Positions 17,852 to 25,876 of a DNA stretch of 64,000 nt are shown here, one piece after another. The notes beneath the pieces are model-generated. The model ran no database searches. It worked only from the letters and a program-made list of their open reading frames with translations, and was not told the origin of the DNA. The stretch is taken from assembly GCA_050180895.1 (NCBI GenBank), contig JBFXDS010000005.1, positions 1 to 64,000 on the forward strand, read 5' to 3'. How positions within the stretch are numbered: position 1 is the first letter of the stretch; the number at the start of each line of letters is the position of its first letter. The stretch is from JBGPEQ01 sp050180895. GTDB taxonomy: Bacteria > Pseudomonadota > Alphaproteobacteria > Dongiales > Dongiaceae. Made by a program: the position numbers and the translations under genes.

Positions 17852-18777
17852 CCGAGGCGCCTGCCGAGGCAGCGGCGTACAAAGACAGGCTCAGCGTCGG
17901 GGCGGGCCTGCTTCTCTTGGCCGTCATCACCGTGCTGTGGGGTGTCAACTGGCCGGTGATGAAGCGCGCGGTCGCGGAGGTGCCGGTCTGGACCTTCCGC
18001 AGCATCTGTCTCGTCGGCGCCGGCGCCGGGTTCATCCTCATCTGCCGGCTCGCCGGGCAGAACCTGCGCATCCCCCGCGGGCAGGTCGTGCCGTTGCTGA
18101 TCGCGAGCCTGTTCAATGTCACCATCTGGCACGTTTGTTCCGCCACCGGCCTCGTGCACCTGGAGGCGAGTCGGGCATCCATCATCGCCTTCACCATGCC
18201 GCTGTGGGCGGCATTGTTCGCCGCGCCGCTGCTGGGCGAGCGCCCGACCGGATACACCATCGCCGGCCTCGCCGTCGGCCTCGCCGGCATGGCCGTCTTG
18301 ATCCTGCCGCAATACGAGGCCGTCCTGGCGGATCCCGTCGGTCCTCTCGTCATGACGATCGCGGCCATGTCGTGGGCGCTCGGGACGATCGCGGTCAAGC
18401 GCTATCGTTTCACCATGCCGGTGTCGGTGCTCACCTCCTGGCAACTGCTGCTGGGCGGAATTCCCATCGTGATCGGCGCCATCGTCTTCGAAGGCGATTT
18501 CGCGATCGGCCTCGTCAGCCCGACCGCCTGGTTGGCGACGGCCTATGCCGTCGTCGTCGCCACGCTCTTCTGCCAATGGGCCTGGTTCAAGCTCGTTCGC
18601 CGCTTCCCGGCGGTGGCGATTGCCGTCGGATCGCTGGCGATTCCGGTCGTGGGTGTCGTTGCCAGCGCCGTCGGCCTGGGCGAGCCGATCGGGGCGGACG
18701 TGATCGTCGCCCTCGTGCTCGTCGTCACGGCGCTGTTCTTCGCGCTGATTCTGCCCGCGCGCCGGACCCCGGGGTGA
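17848..18777 (+). CDS. EamA/DMT-superfamily transporter
   Basis: A 309-residue membrane protein with about ten hydrophobic helices and two EamA repeats (first starting near VITVLWGVNWPVMK, second near MTIAAMSWALGTIAVKRY). Members export amino acids or other metabolites; the substrate here is unknown. Translationally coupled to the DUF1289 gene by an ATGA overlap. Confidence 0.9.
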   Translation: MTEAPAEAAAYKDRLSVGAGLLLLAVITVLWGVNWPVMKRAVAEVPVWTFRSICLVGAGAGFILICRLAGQNLRIPRGQVVPLLIASLFNVTIWHVCSATGLVHLEASRASIIAFTMPLWAALFAAPLLGERPTGYTIAGLAVGLAGMAVLILPQYEAVLADPVGPLVMTIAAMSWALGTIAVKRYRFTMPVSVLTSWQLLLGGIPIVIGAIVFEGDFAIGLVSPTAWLATAYAVVVATLFCQWAWFKLVRRFPAVAIAVGSLAIPVVGVVASAVGLGEPIGADVIVALVLVVTALFFALILPARRTPG

Positions 18778-18885
18778 ACCCGCCTTGTCGAGGCGACGAC
18801 CGGTTCGATAGACTGCGGCAGAACTGACGACGGGAGCGCGCGTGCGCCTGCCGCGTTGCGCGCCGAGGCAGCTTCGGAGACCGCA

Positions 18886-19266
18886 ATGATCGGAAGAGCG
18901 GCTGTTGCAGGAGTGGCGACGATCCTGATGGTCGTTGTGCTCGGCGCCGCCCCCGGCGATGCCGCCGATGCCAACCGGCGCTTCAGCGTCCGCGGCCTCG
19001 GCACCACGCCGTGCAGCAGTTATCTCGATGTCCGTGCGGGGAGTGGCCGCGAGTCCGAGCCGTTCGTGCATTGGCTCACCGGCTTCGTCACGGCCTACAA
19101 TTGGCTGCAGCCGGATACGTTCGACATCTCGGCCGAGTACAATTCGACCGGTCTCCTGATCTGGCTCGACTACTATTGCAAGGGGAATCCCGAGAGCAAA
19201 ATCATCGATGCCGCGCTGGCCTTCGTGAGGGTGGTCTATGACAAGCGCATGAAGTCCGAATCCTAG
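18886..19266 (+). CDS. Secreted small protein of unknown function
   Basis: A 126-residue protein with a signal peptide (about 1-27, ending GDAADA) and two Cys (in TTPCSSYL and YYCKGNPE) that could form a disulfide in the periplasm. The mature part contains FVHWLTGFVTAYNWLQPDT; the W-x-G-x-x-x-A-x-N pattern occurs in several small periplasmic proteins of alphaproteobacteria. I do not assign a function. ATG 18886 is the most natural start because it opens directly onto the signal peptide. Confidence 0.72.
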   Translation: MIGRAAVAGVATILMVVVLGAAPGDAADANRRFSVRGLGTTPCSSYLDVRAGSGRESEPFVHWLTGFVTAYNWLQPDTFDISAEYNSTGLLIWLDYYCKGNPESKIIDAALAFVRVVYDKRMKSES

Positions 19267-19322
19267 ATTGCCCAACGGGACATCGGGCCGATGTCCCCTT
19301 CCTCCACCGAGCCGGCAGTATC

Positions 19323-20573
19323 ATGTCGCACTATTCGCTGCTCACCCTCATCGGCAAGGGATTGCGCCGTCATCGCGACTGGTCGCCGGCGTGGCGCAGC
19401 CCGGCGCCGAAGCCGCGCTATGACGCCGTCATCGTCGGCGGCGGCGGGCACGGCCTGGCCACAGCCTACTATCTGGCCAAGAATCACGGCCTCCGCAACG
19501 TCGCCGTCCTCGAGAAGGGCTGGCTCGGCGGCGGCAATACCGGGCGCAACACCACGGTCATCCGCTCCAACTACTTCTATCCCGAGAGCGCCGGCGTCTA
19601 CGATCTGGCGCTGCGGCTCTATGAGGGCCTGACGCAGGACCTCAACTTCAATCTGATGCTCAGCCAGCGGGGCCTCGTGATATTGGCCCATTCCCCGCAC
19701 GAGATGGAGCTGTTCGCGCGCTGGGTGAACGGCATGCGGCTGAACGGCGTCGACGGCGAACTGCTCGATGCCGTGGATGTCCGGCGGCTCGTGCCGATCG
19801 CCGACGTCTCGGATCGCGCCCGCTATCCGATCGTCGGCGGGCTGCTGCAGCGCCGCGGCGGCATCGCCCGTCACGACGCGGTCGCCTGGGGCTATGCGCG
19901 GGCCGCCGATTCGCTCGGCGTCGACATCATACAGGGGTGTGAGGTCGGCGGCTTCCGCATCGAGGGTGGCCGCGTCACCGCGGTCGAGACCAATCTCGGC
20001 GTCATCGAGGCAGGCGCGGTCGGCCTTGCCGTCGCCGGCCATTCGGGCGTGCTGGCGGCCAAGGCGGGGTTTCGCCTGCCCATCACCAGCTACGCCCTGC
20101 AGGCGATGGTGAGCGAGCCGGTCAAGCCGATCCTCCACAAGGTCGTGACGTCCCTGACCATCGGGACTTATGTCAGCCAGTCGGACAAGGGCGAGCTCGT
20201 CTTCGGCGCCGGCCTCGACCTCTATCCCTCCTATGCGCAGCGCGGCAACCTGCCGGTCGTCGAATCCGTCATCGCCGGCCTGACCGAGATGTTCCCGATC
20301 TTCCGCGAGCTGAAGCTACTGCGCAAATGGGCCGGGCTCGTCGACGTGGTCAGCGACTCCAGCCCCATCCTCGGCCCATCGCCGGTGAAGAACATGTATC
20401 TCAATTGCGGCTGGGGCACCGGCGGCTTCAAGGCAATTCCCGCCGGCGGCTACCTGCTGGCCCACCTCATCGCCAACGGATCGCATCACCCGCTGTCGGC
20501 GCCCTTCGATCTCCGGCGCTTCGCCACCGGCGCGCTCGTCGACGAAGCCGCCGCCGCCGGAATCGCGCACTAG
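19323..20573 (+). CDS. soxB: Sarcosine oxidase beta subunit
   Basis: A 416-residue flavoprotein subunit of heterotetrameric sarcosine oxidase. The FAD-binding VIVGGGGHGLATAYYLAK is at about residues 37-54, and the His in GGIARHDAVAWG is the residue that carries covalent FMN in characterised enzymes. The complex oxidises sarcosine to glycine and passes the methyl carbon to tetrahydrofolate as 5,10-methylene-THF. First gene of soxB-D-A-G; a 189-base gap containing a REP-like pair separates it from soxD. Confidence 0.95.
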   Translation: MSHYSLLTLIGKGLRRHRDWSPAWRSPAPKPRYDAVIVGGGGHGLATAYYLAKNHGLRNVAVLEKGWLGGGNTGRNTTVIRSNYFYPESAGVYDLALRLYEGLTQDLNFNLMLSQRGLVILAHSPHEMELFARWVNGMRLNGVDGELLDAVDVRRLVPIADVSDRARYPIVGGLLQRRGGIARHDAVAWGYARAADSLGVDIIQGCEVGGFRIEGGRVTAVETNLGVIEAGAVGLAVAGHSGVLAAKAGFRLPITSYALQAMVSEPVKPILHKVVTSLTIGTYVSQSDKGELVFGAGLDLYPSYAQRGNLPVVESVIAGLTEMFPIFRELKLLRKWAGLVDVVSDSSPILGPSPVKNMYLNCGWGTGGFKAIPAGGYLLAHLIANGSHHPLSAPFDLRRFATGALVDEAAAAGIAH

Positions 20574-20633
20574 GGCGGGCGATTCGATGAAGCGCGAGAA
20601 TCGCACTGGAACCGTTGGATCAACATTGTGCGG

Positions 20634-20704
20634 CCTTCGACAGGCTCAGGATGAGGTCTTTCTTCGTGCCACCAAGATTTCCCCTCATCCTGAGCTTGTC
20701 GAAG
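20634..20704. repeat. REP-like inverted pair inside the sox operon
   Basis: The arms ccttcgacaggctcaggatg (20634) and catcctgagcttgtcgaagg (ending 20704) are near-perfect reverse complements and can fold into a long hairpin. The same element occurs at 39862-39940 and as a half copy at 107-126. It lies between soxB and soxD. Confidence 0.8.
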
Positions 20705-20762
20705 GACGCACCACGGTCGTGCCAGCCGACATGAGCCATTCCCCGCAATCTCCCGGCCCGCC

Positions 20763-21044
20763 ATGCTGCTGATCGACTGCCCCTATTGCGGCCCGCGCAA
20801 CGAGAATGAATTCCGCTACGGCGGCGAGTCGCATGTCGCGCGGCCCGGCCCGGCGCCGGAGGTCGGCGATGCCGCCTGGGCCGACTACATGTTCAACCGC
20901 GCGAACGCGAAGGGCCCCCACCGCGAGCGCTGGTGCCATGTGCATGGCTGCGGCCAGTGGTTCAACATCTTCCGCGACACCGCCACCCACGCCGTCCTCG
21001 CCGTCTACCGGATGGGCGAGCCGCCGCCCGAGGATGGGGAATGA
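20763..21044 (+). CDS. soxD: Sarcosine oxidase delta subunit
   Basis: A 93-residue zinc-binding subunit. The N-terminal CPYCG and the later WCHVHGCGQWFN hold the Cys and His residues that bind zinc in known structures. It stabilises the four-subunit complex and has no catalytic role of its own. The stop overlaps the soxA start by four bases. Confidence 0.95.
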   Translation: MLLIDCPYCGPRNENEFRYGGESHVARPGPAPEVGDAAWADYMFNRANAKGPHRERWCHVHGCGQWFNIFRDTATHAVLAVYRMGEPPPEDGE

Positions 21045-23995
21045 ACAGCCAGCCCAACCGTCTGGCGCAAGGCGGCGCCGTCGATCGCGGGCGGCCGCTC
21101 GCCTTTACCTTCAACGGCCGCCGGCTGCAGGGCTTCGCCGGCGACACCCTCGCCTCGGCCCTGCTCGCGAACGGCGTCAACGTCGTCGGCCGCAGCTTCA
21201 AATACCACCGTCCGCGCGGCATCTATGGCGCCGGCGTCGAGGAGCCGAACGCCATCGTCGATCTCGTCTGCGGCGGACGGCACGACCCCAATGCGCGGGC
21301 CACGCTGGTGGAGCTGGCCGAGGGCATGGTCGCCAGGAGCGTGAACTGCTGGCCGAGCGTCGAGCATGACCTGTTCGGCGGCCTCGACCGGCTGCATCGC
21401 TTCCTGCCGGCCGGCTTCTACTACAAGACGTTCATGCGGCCGTCCTGGCATGCGCACGAGCCCTACATCCGCAAGTTGGCCGGCCTCGGCACGGTCGGCA
21501 CCGAGGTTGACGAGACCCGCTTCGAGACGCGCCACGCCCATTGCGACATGCTCGTCGTCGGCGCCGGCCCCGCCGGCCTCGCCGCCGCGCGCGTTGCCGC
21601 CGCTGCCGGCCTGCGGCTGATCCTGGTCGACGACCAGCCGCGCTGCGGCGGTTCGCTGCTGTGGCAGGACGCGGAGATCGACGGCCGGCCCGCGCAAGCC
21701 TGGGTGGACGAGACGCTTGCGCAGATCCGCCGCAACGCCGACGCGCTGGTCCTCACGCGCACCACCGCCTTCGGCTATTTCGACCACAATTTCCTCGCCC
21801 TCGTCGAGCAGCGCCCCGGCGCCGCGCCCGGCTGGGCGCCCGAGCGCCTCTGGAAGGTGCGCGCCAAGGGGGTCGTGCTGGCCACCGGCGCGATCGAGCG
21901 GCCGCTGGTCTTTCCCAACAACGACCGTCCGGGAATCATGTCCGCGGCCGCCGTGCGCCAGTACATCCGCCGCTACGGCGTACGGCCCGGCCGGCAGGCG
22001 GCCGTGCTGACGAACAACGACAGCGCCTATGACGCGGCGATCGAGCTGCGGCGCGCCGGCGGCGAGGTCGCGTTGCTGGACATTCGCCCCGAGCCCCCGC
22101 CGGCGCCCCTCGAAGCCGCGCGGGCGAATCGCATCATGGTCCGGCCCGGCCGGACGATCATCGACGTGCGCGGCCGCTCCCGCGTGACGGCCGTGCGCAT
22201 CGGTGGTCCCGACGCGGCCCCCGCCGACTGGCTGCCTTGCGATCTCGTCGCCGTGTCCGGCGGCTGGACGCCGACGGTGCATCTGCAGAAGCAGTCCGGC
22301 GGCGCGCTACGCTATGACGAGTCGGTTGCCGCCTTCGTGCCCGACCGCTCGGTGCAGGACGAGCGCAGTGTCGGCGCGGCGCGCGGCCTGTTCACGCTCG
22401 CCGCCTGCCTCGCCGATGGCCACGAGATCGGCGCCGAAGCCGCGCGCTTCCTGGGACGCGCCGTCGACCTCGCGCCGCCGCGCGCCGGCGACGAAGCGCC
22501 CGCCTATTCGATCGCGCCCTCCTGGCAGGTGAACCTGCCGGGCGCGCGCCAATGGGTCGACTACCAGAACGACGTCACCGTCGGGGACATCCGTCTGGCG
22601 GTGCGCGAGAACTACGCCTCCGTCGAGCATCTGAAGCGCTACACCACCCTCGGCATGGCCACCGACCAGGGTAAGACCAGCAATCTCAACGGCCTCGCCC
22701 TGCTGGCCGAGGCCACCGGCCGCGCCATTCCGGAGGTCGGCACCACCACCTTCCGTCCGCCCTTCGTCCCGGTGTCGCTCGGCGCCCTGGCCGGGCAGCG
22801 GCGCGGCGCGCTTTACGCGCCCGTCCGTCGCCTCCCCGCCCATCGCGAGCACGCCGAGCGTGGCGCGGTGTTCGACGACTATGGCGGCTGGCTGCGGCCG
22901 GCCTGCTATCCGCGCGGCGGCGAATCGACGGAAGAGGCCATCCGTCGCGAGGTGCTGGCCGTGCGCACCGGCGTCGGGCTGTTCGACGGCTCGCCGCTCG
23001 GCAAGCTGGAGGTCGCCGGACCGGACGCGGCGACGTTCCTGAACCTGATGTACTACAACGAGGTCGCCAACCTGCGGCCGGGCCGCATCCGCTACTGCCT
23101 GTTGCTCAGCGAGAACGGCAAGCTGTTCGACGACGGCGTCGTCGCCCGCTTGGCCGAGGATCGCTATCTGCTGTCGCCCTCGAGCAGCCACGCCGCAGCC
23201 GTCGCCGCGGCGCTCGAGGAATGGCGTCAGTGCGAATATCCGGGAATGCGGGTCTCGATCGCGAACGTCACGAGCGCCTGGGCCACGTTTGCGGTCACCG
23301 GTCCGCGCGCGCGCGCCGTCCTCGAGCGCCTCGACACCGACATCGATCTCGACGCCGCGGCGATGCCGCACATGTCGCTGGCGGCCGGCAGCATCGGCGG
23401 CGTCCCCGTCCGCATCGCCCGCGTCAGCTTCACCGGGGAGGTCAGCTTCGAGATCAGCGTGCCCGCGGGCTACGGCGCGGCGCTTTACCGCCGGCTCGAG
23501 GCGCTCGGCGCGGCGGAGCGCATCACGCCGTTCGGCATCGAATCGCTGATGATCCTGCGCGCCGAGAAGGGCTACATCCTGATCGGCCGCGACACCGACG
23601 GCACGACCGAGCCGCAGGATCTCGGCGTGACCGGCCCGCTGCGCTCGAAGCAGATCGATTTCGTCGGCCGTCGCTCGCTGCTGCGGCCCGATTCCAGCCG
23701 CCCCGACCGGCGCCAGCTCGTCGGCCTGGCGCCGACGGAGTCCGGCCGCGTGCTTCCCACCGGCGCCCACGTCATCGAAACCGCCGGCAGTGCGCAGCGC
23801 AGCCTCGGCTACGTCACCTCCAGCTACATGAGCCCGGCGCTCGGCCGCGCCTTCGCCCTCGCCCTGGTCGAGGCCGGCCGCAGCCGCATGGAGTCGAGCG
23901 AAACCGTGAGCGTGTTCGCGCTGGGCCGGATCTCGACGGCCAGAGTCGTCTCCCCGGTGTTCTACGATCCGCAGGGCGAGCGTCTCCATGGCTAG
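21041..23995 (+). CDS. soxA: Sarcosine oxidase alpha subunit
   Basis: A 984-residue subunit. An N-terminal 2Fe-2S-like ubiquitin fold (about 18-100) is followed by an NAD-binding Rossmann region (VVGAGPAGLAAARVAAAAGL, about residue 170) and a C-terminal folate-binding domain related to glycine-cleavage T protein (about 600-975), where the methylene group is passed to THF. Start at MNSQPNRLAQ (ATG 21041), overlapping soxD by four bases. Confidence 0.95.
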   Translation: MNSQPNRLAQGGAVDRGRPLAFTFNGRRLQGFAGDTLASALLANGVNVVGRSFKYHRPRGIYGAGVEEPNAIVDLVCGGRHDPNARATLVELAEGMVARSVNCWPSVEHDLFGGLDRLHRFLPAGFYYKTFMRPSWHAHEPYIRKLAGLGTVGTEVDETRFETRHAHCDMLVVGAGPAGLAAARVAAAAGLRLILVDDQPRCGGSLLWQDAEIDGRPAQAWVDETLAQIRRNADALVLTRTTAFGYFDHNFLALVEQRPGAAPGWAPERLWKVRAKGVVLATGAIERPLVFPNNDRPGIMSAAAVRQYIRRYGVRPGRQAAVLTNNDSAYDAAIELRRAGGEVALLDIRPEPPPAPLEAARANRIMVRPGRTIIDVRGRSRVTAVRIGGPDAAPADWLPCDLVAVSGGWTPTVHLQKQSGGALRYDESVAAFVPDRSVQDERSVGAARGLFTLAACLADGHEIGAEAARFLGRAVDLAPPRAGDEAPAYSIAPSWQVNLPGARQWVDYQNDVTVGDIRLAVRENYASVEHLKRYTTLGMATDQGKTSNLNGLALLAEATGRAIPEVGTTTFRPPFVPVSLGALAGQRRGALYAPVRRLPAHREHAERGAVFDDYGGWLRPACYPRGGESTEEAIRREVLAVRTGVGLFDGSPLGKLEVAGPDAATFLNLMYYNEVANLRPGRIRYCLLLSENGKLFDDGVVARLAEDRYLLSPSSSHAAAVAAALEEWRQCEYPGMRVSIANVTSAWATFAVTGPRARAVLERLDTDIDLDAAAMPHMSLAAGSIGGVPVRIARVSFTGEVSFEISVPAGYGAALYRRLEALGAAERITPFGIESLMILRAEKGYILIGRDTDGTTEPQDLGVTGPLRSKQIDFVGRRSLLRPDSSRPDRRQLVGLAPTESGRVLPTGAHVIETAGSAQRSLGYVTSSYMSPALGRAFALALVEAGRSRMESSETVSVFALGRISTARVVSPVFYDPQGERLHG

Positions 23996-24060
23996 GATTC
24001 AGAGAGCCTGGAAGGATGCAGGATGATCATGCAGAGTACGATCCGCGAGGCTGAATCGTG

Positions 24061-24645
24061 ATGGCGACGTTCAGCTTGCAGCACACCTCGCCGCTCCGCG
24101 CCCGCTTCGGCGAACCGGCGCCGGCGATCCGCCGCTCCGGCTTGGAGATCGTCGAAGCCACGGTCGCCGCGCAGCTCCTGCTCTCCGGAGACCTCGGCGC
24201 GGCGGACGTTGTCTATGCGGTCGGCCGCGCGACCGGCAGCAGCCTCCCGGACCAGCCGAACCGCAAATCCGGGGTCGACCCCTATGCCGTCTGGCTGGCG
24301 CCGGACACGCGGCTCCTCGTGTGCGAGTCCGGTGATCGGCATGCCCTGCACCGCGACCTCGCCGTCGCGCTGTCCGGTCGCTTCGCGGCGGCGTCCGACG
24401 TGACCGACGGCCTGGCCATGCTCGATCTCCGGGGCGAGCGCCTGCCCGATCTCCTGGCCTGGGCCTGCGCCCTCGATCTCGATCCGCGCCGCTTCGCCGC
24501 CGACCAGTCGGCGCGCACCCTGTTCGCCGACCTGCCCGTGCTTCTGTACCGGCACGGCGGCGGCGTTCGCCTGCATGTCGATCGCAGCGTGGCCAGCCAT
24601 CTCTGGACCTGGCTGGACCAGGCAGTGACAGCGGTCGCGCCTTGA
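24061..24645 (+). CDS. soxG: Sarcosine oxidase gamma subunit
   Basis: About 194 residues; resembles the gamma subunit in position, size and the internal GWLAPDTRLLV-like segment (here VWLAPDTRLLVCES) shared with T-protein-type folds. It completes the soxBDAG set 65 bases after soxA. A GTG three bases before the ATG is also possible. None of the partners often found with it (glyA, folD, purU) is present in the window. Confidence 0.88.
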   Translation: MATFSLQHTSPLRARFGEPAPAIRRSGLEIVEATVAAQLLLSGDLGAADVVYAVGRATGSSLPDQPNRKSGVDPYAVWLAPDTRLLVCESGDRHALHRDLAVALSGRFAAASDVTDGLAMLDLRGERLPDLLAWACALDLDPRRFAADQSARTLFADLPVLLYRHGGGVRLHVDRSVASHLWTWLDQAVTAVAP

Positions 24646-24664
24646 GCCGGCGCGGCCGGCTCCC

Positions 24665-25876
24665 TCAGGCGAGGCTTTTCCTCGCCTGGAGACGGCCCAG
24701 AAGCAGCCAGAGGGCGATTCCCATGTTCAGAAGGTTCCAGGCGATGCCGTTGAGAAAGGCTGCCTGATAGGAGCCCGTCAGGTCGTAGATCTCGCCGGAC
24801 ATCCAGCCGCCGAGCGCCATGCCGACCACGCTCGCCATCAGGACGAGACTCACGCGGGCGCCCGCCTCGCGCGCGGGAAAGTAGTCGCGCACGATGAGCG
24901 CATAGCTCGGCACGATGCCGCCCTGCGCAAGCCCGAACAGCGCCGAAACGACGTAGAGGGAGGTCAGGCCGTCGAACGGCAGATAGAAGGCCAGGGAGAG
25001 GCATTGCAGCGCGGAGCCGAGAATCAGCGTCCGCAACCCGCCGATGCGGTCGGCGATGAGCCCGGAGCCGAGGCGGCTGACGACGCCCAGTCCGAGCATG
25101 ATCGACAGCATTTCCGCCCCGCGCGCCGTCCCGTATCCGAGATCGGCGCAGTAGGCGATCAGATGCACCTGCGGCATCGACATGGCGACGCAGCACGCAA
25201 TGGCCGCGACCACGAGCAGGATCTGGAGGTGGGCCGCGGACATCGGCGGCCGGTCCGCGGCCGACGGCGCCGGGACGGTGCCGCGATGATCGCCGACGGC
25301 GGCCCGTTCCTTGAGCAGCAGCGCCAGCGGCATCATCGTCACGACGCAGAAGACGCCGATGATCATGAACGACGAACGCCAGCCGATGGCCGCGATCGAG
25401 TTTTCCATGACGGACGGCCAGATCGCGCCGGCGAGATAGTTGCCGCTCGCCACGATGCCCACCGAGATGCCCCGCCATCGACGGAACCAGAGCGAAACGT
25501 CGGCCACCAGGGGACCGAACGTGGCCGAGCTCCCGAGCATGCCGATGAGGAGCGCCTGCGCCAGCACGAATTGCCAATAAGAGGTTGCGAACGCCGCCGC
25601 GACGAAGCCCAGGCCGAGCAGCGGCGCGCCCAGGATGAGCGGCAGCATGATGCCGAACCGGTCGGAAAGTCGCCCCATCAGCACGCCGCCGATGGAGAAG
25701 CCGATCATCGCGGCGGCGTAGGGGAGCGAAGCGCCGCCGCGGTCGACGCCGAACTCGGCCTCGATCACCGGCAGGACCACCACGGGCGCCCACAGGCCCA
25801 CGCCGCCGATCGTGCTGAGCGCGAGCGACGCCGCGAGCCGGCGCCAGGCGTAGCTGCTGTCGGCGGTTCTCGCCAT
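24665..25876 (-). CDS. MFS transporter, probably for an N-methylated compound or organic acid
   Basis: A 403-residue protein with twelve hydrophobic segments and the MFS loop GRLSDRFGIMLPL between helices 2 and 3; the layout resembles the oxalate/formate antiporter group. Its ATG begins on the base directly after the stop of the TMADH-like gene, so the two are co-transcribed and probably handle the same substrate. Substrate is inference from context. Convergent with soxG. Confidence 0.87.
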   Translation of the reverse strand: MARTADSSYAWRRLAASLALSTIGGVGLWAPVVVLPVIEAEFGVDRGGASLPYAAAMIGFSIGGVLMGRLSDRFGIMLPLILGAPLLGLGFVAAAFATSYWQFVLAQALLIGMLGSSATFGPLVADVSLWFRRWRGISVGIVASGNYLAGAIWPSVMENSIAAIGWRSSFMIIGVFCVVTMMPLALLLKERAAVGDHRGTVPAPSAADRPPMSAAHLQILLVVAAIACCVAMSMPQVHLIAYCADLGYGTARGAEMLSIMLGLGVVSRLGSGLIADRIGGLRTLILGSALQCLSLAFYLPFDGLTSLYVVSALFGLAQGGIVPSYALIVRDYFPAREAGARVSLVLMASVVGMALGGWMSGEIYDLTGSYQAAFLNGIAWNLLNMGIALWLLLGRLQARKSLA

